Shown: piece after piece, positions 4,924 to 5,867 of the stretch
Numbering within the stretch: the first letter of the stretch is position 1
Layout of the letters: every line of letters starts with the position of its first letter
Source of the DNA: an uncultured Streptococcus sp.
Lineage (GTDB): Bacteria > Bacillota > Bacilli > Lactobacillales > Streptococcaceae
DNA: 5,867 nt
NCBI GenBank assembly: GCA_902480035.1
Contig: CABSRC010000097.1
Span: 1 to 5,867 of the forward strand
Direction of reading: 5' to 3'
Translations under genes and position numbers: made by a program
The notes under the pieces: model-generated
The model's database searches: none
Seen by the model: the letters and a program-made list of their open reading frames with translations, nothing else
What the model was told of the DNA's origin: nothing

Positions 4924-4945
4924 AGGTGTGAGATGAGGTGAGAAC

Positions 4946-5398
4946 ATGAAGAAGAAGTATCTGGTTTTGGTCGATGGTCTCTTTGCACTATTGGGAAGTG
5001 CCATTAATTTTTTCGGTCCTATCCTGATTTTAGCGATGGGGATAGGCGCATACAAGGATACTTTTAGATATTTTATTGCCTTAAACATATGGAATGTTTT
5101 CATTTTTTTAGTGGCGATTGCTTCTAAGTATCTGCTCAGAGATGAAAAAAGAATCAAAAAATGGATTCTTCATCTTTTTCTGATAGCAGGCAGTATACTC
5201 TTTCTTGCGTCAATCCTTGCAGTGTGTGAGAATATTCCCTTTCTTGAGGGAGTGCTAAACGGACTTCTTGGAAAAATATTTACCGACAGTCAGTTATTTG
5301 CCGCTTATTTCTATTCTCAATGGGTCGCAGGTGGACTCCTTGTGATTTGCGGGATTGGCTTTCTCCTTTCACTAAAAAATTTTAAAGAAGAGAATTGA
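4946..5398 (+). CDS. Hypothetical four-helix integral membrane protein
   Basis: I do not recognise this 150-residue protein. It is strongly hydrophobic, with likely membrane segments at about 5-34 (long, possibly a kinked helix with a Gly/Pro break at GPILILAMG), 42-64, 72-94 and 119-143. Short basic loops (KYLLRDEKRIKKW, 61-73) and a charged C-terminal tail (KNFKEEN) suggest that both ends face the cytosol. There is no cleavable signal peptide with a clear cut site and no catalytic motif that I can name. The ATG start is backed by GAGGTG (4935-4940) at 5 nt. It has a probable promoter just upstream. Repeat copy B begins within 3 nt of its TGA and likely serves as its 3' end. Its position between tRNA-Leu and fba gives no functional hint. 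Confidence 0.82.
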   Translation: MKKKYLVLVDGLFALLGSAINFFGPILILAMGIGAYKDTFRYFIALNIWNVFIFLVAIASKYLLRDEKRIKKWILHLFLIAGSILFLASILAVCENIPFLEGVLNGLLGKIFTDSQLFAAYFYSQWVAGGLLVICGIGFLLSLKNFKEEN

Positions 5399-5575
5399 GA
5401 GTGGGACAGAAATCGGTAATTCGTTAGAATTCGATTTCGTCGTCCCACCTCCGCACAGTTGAGTAGGGCTGTAAAAGCTGATGAAATCAGCGTATTAGAG
5501 CCCACTCAACCACTGCGTCTTGCTCGACAATCCAAAAATAATTGAGAGGCTAGGACTTTTGTCCCAGCCTCTTTT
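5399..5575 (-). repeat. Three-hairpin intergenic repeat, copy B (inverted relative to copy A)
   Basis: Read on the - strand, this has the same order as 841-1010. The GGCTGGGAC-type hairpin is at 5546-5571. The block GACGCAGTGGTTGA is complementary to 5506-5519. Next is a long hairpin at 5452-5517 (CGCA/TGCG, GTTGAGT/ACTCAAC, GGGCT/AGCCC, GCTGAT-GAA-ATCAGC). Then comes the block TCAACTGTGCGG (complement of 5451-5462) and a final hairpin at 5401-5448 (GTGGGAC/GTCCCAC, GAAATCG/CGATTTC). Stem sequences differ from copy A while pairing is kept. It fills the space between the membrane-protein stop and the fba upstream region. Confidence 0.78.
5546..5575 (+). terminator. Terminator-like hairpin at the fba-side end of copy B
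   Basis: GAGGCT (5546-5551) pairs with AGCCTC (5566-5571). After one A-C mismatch, GGAC (5553-5556) pairs with GTCC (5561-5564) around a TTTT loop. Four Ts (5572-5575) follow the stem. On the + strand this would end readthrough from the membrane-protein gene before the fba promoter. It corresponds to the hairpin after tig in copy A. Confidence 0.7.
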
Positions 5576-5680
5576 ACTTGTTTGCTAGGATGAGAGTCTT
5601 AGGAGATAGGAGATTCCGTCCTATTTATCGGAAGAAATCGCTTAAAGCTACAGGAAAAACTAGCAATTTCATCTAAAAAG
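5576..5680. other. fba upstream region with dyads, no gene seen
   Basis: No coding frame of note is present. Two dyads stand out: TTGCTAG (5582-5588) with CTAGCAA (5660-5666), 71 nt apart, and ATAGGA (5606-5611) with TCCTAT (5619-5624). A loose match to the CcpA cre consensus (AAGAAATCGCTTAAA, 5631-5645) has two mismatches at conserved positions, so I treat it as weak. Control sites for the glycolytic gene downstream could lie here, but none is convincing. Confidence 0.35.
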
Positions 5681-5689
5681 TGATAAAAT
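5681..5689 (+). promoter_or_regulatory. fba promoter, extended -10 type
   Basis: TGATAAAAT (5681-5689) is a good extended -10 (TGn plus TAAAAT). The -35 region 16-18 bp upstream (around TAGCAA) is poor. Initiation near 5696 would give a leader of about 47 nt holding a 5-bp hairpin (GTGGG 5701-5705 with CCCAC 5712-5716) close to the 5' end and then the ribosome site. Confidence 0.65.
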
Positions 5690-5742
5690 AAACAATGTAA
5701 GTGGGATTAACCCCACAAAAATTTATAGGAGGCCTATAACAA

Positions 5743-5867
5743 ATGGCAATCGTTTCAGCAGAAAAATTTGTCCAAGCAGCTCGTGACAATGGTTATGCAG
5801 TTGGTGGATTTAACACAAACAACCTTGAGTGGACTCAAGCTATCTTGCGTGCAGCAGAAGCTAAGAA
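5743..5867 (+). CDS. fba: Fructose-1,6-bisphosphate aldolase, class II, 3'-truncated by window edge
   Basis: The first 41 codons encode class II (zinc-dependent) fructose-bisphosphate aldolase, which interconverts fructose-1,6-bisphosphate with dihydroxyacetone phosphate and glyceraldehyde-3-phosphate in glycolysis. The visible protein begins MAIVSAEKFVQAARDNGYAV and continues with GGFNTNNLEWTQAILRAAEA. This is the standard opening of the streptococcal enzyme, including the GGFNTNN-type segment at the first barrel strand. The zinc and catalytic residues lie beyond the window, so integrity cannot be judged. AGGAGG (5727-5732) lies 10 nt before the ATG. An extended -10 promoter lies upstream, and the gene appears to start its own transcript. 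Codon use is the biased, highly expressed type, like tig. Confidence 0.95.
   Translation, partial: MAIVSAEKFVQAARDNGYAVGGFNTNNLEWTQAILRAAEAK

Noticed and set aside
4774..5157. A 127-codon open frame on the - strand across the tRNA
   Set aside because: Its start-proximal peptide (REGLEPSRPKAVTGS) is the antisense translation of tRNA-Leu, a classic false gene. It also opposes the better supported membrane-protein frame.
5631..5645. A CcpA cre site upstream of fba
   Set aside because: AAGAAATCGCTTAAA misses two conserved positions of the consensus. In AT-rich DNA this is too weak to call.
1..5867. CRISPR array, transposase, phage or defence genes
   Set aside because: No regularly spaced direct repeats and no coding frame of these types. 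The repeated elements are hairpin repeats without genes.

Overview
The window looks like the chromosome of a viridans-type Streptococcus. The trigger factor, RpoE (delta), CTP synthase and class II aldolase sequences are all close to the streptococcal proteins I know. The DNA is AT-rich, TTGACA/TATAAT-type and extended -10 promoters precede most genes, and intergenic spaces hold the hairpin-rich repeats common in this genus. I cannot fix the species. All genes lie on the + strand, and most have their own promoter and terminator.

Layout: (1) 1-830, the C-terminal two thirds of trigger factor (tig), entering from the left edge. (2) 831-1201, a gap holding a three-hairpin repeat (copy A, about 841-1010), then a strong promoter and a folded leader for rpoE. 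(3) 1202-1786, rpoE, with an excellent terminator. (4) 1823-2108, a gap with a cloverleaf-like nested inverted repeat (1842-1983), a sharp 22-bp dyad (2029-2050) and a duplicated terminator arm (2081-2095). (5) 2173-2868, a stand-alone B3/B4 (PheT editing-like) domain protein with its own promoter. (6) 2901-3041, the pyrG promoter and a leader with the marks of CTP-sensing attenuation by reiterative G addition: a GGGC start, a pyrimidine-rich 5' terminator arm and a strong terminator. (7) 3042-4655, complete pyrG and terminator. (8) 4735-4897, a monocistronic tRNA-Leu(AAG) with a near-consensus promoter and a UUCG-loop terminator. (9) 4946-5398, an unrecognised four-helix membrane protein. (10) 5399-5575, copy B of the three-hairpin repeat, inverted relative to copy A. 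(11) 5743 to the right edge, the first 41 codons of fba.

The genes are mostly housekeeping: protein folding, transcription fidelity and recycling, CTP synthesis, leucine decoding and glycolysis. I see no mobile-element gene, CRISPR array, phage gene or defence cassette. The most interesting material is non-coding: the two-copy hairpin repeat with a compensatory base-pair change, the cloverleaf-like element after rpoE, and the pyrG attenuator. The attenuator mechanism is known in other Firmicutes. I do not recognise the two repeat elements by name and cannot say whether they have been described.
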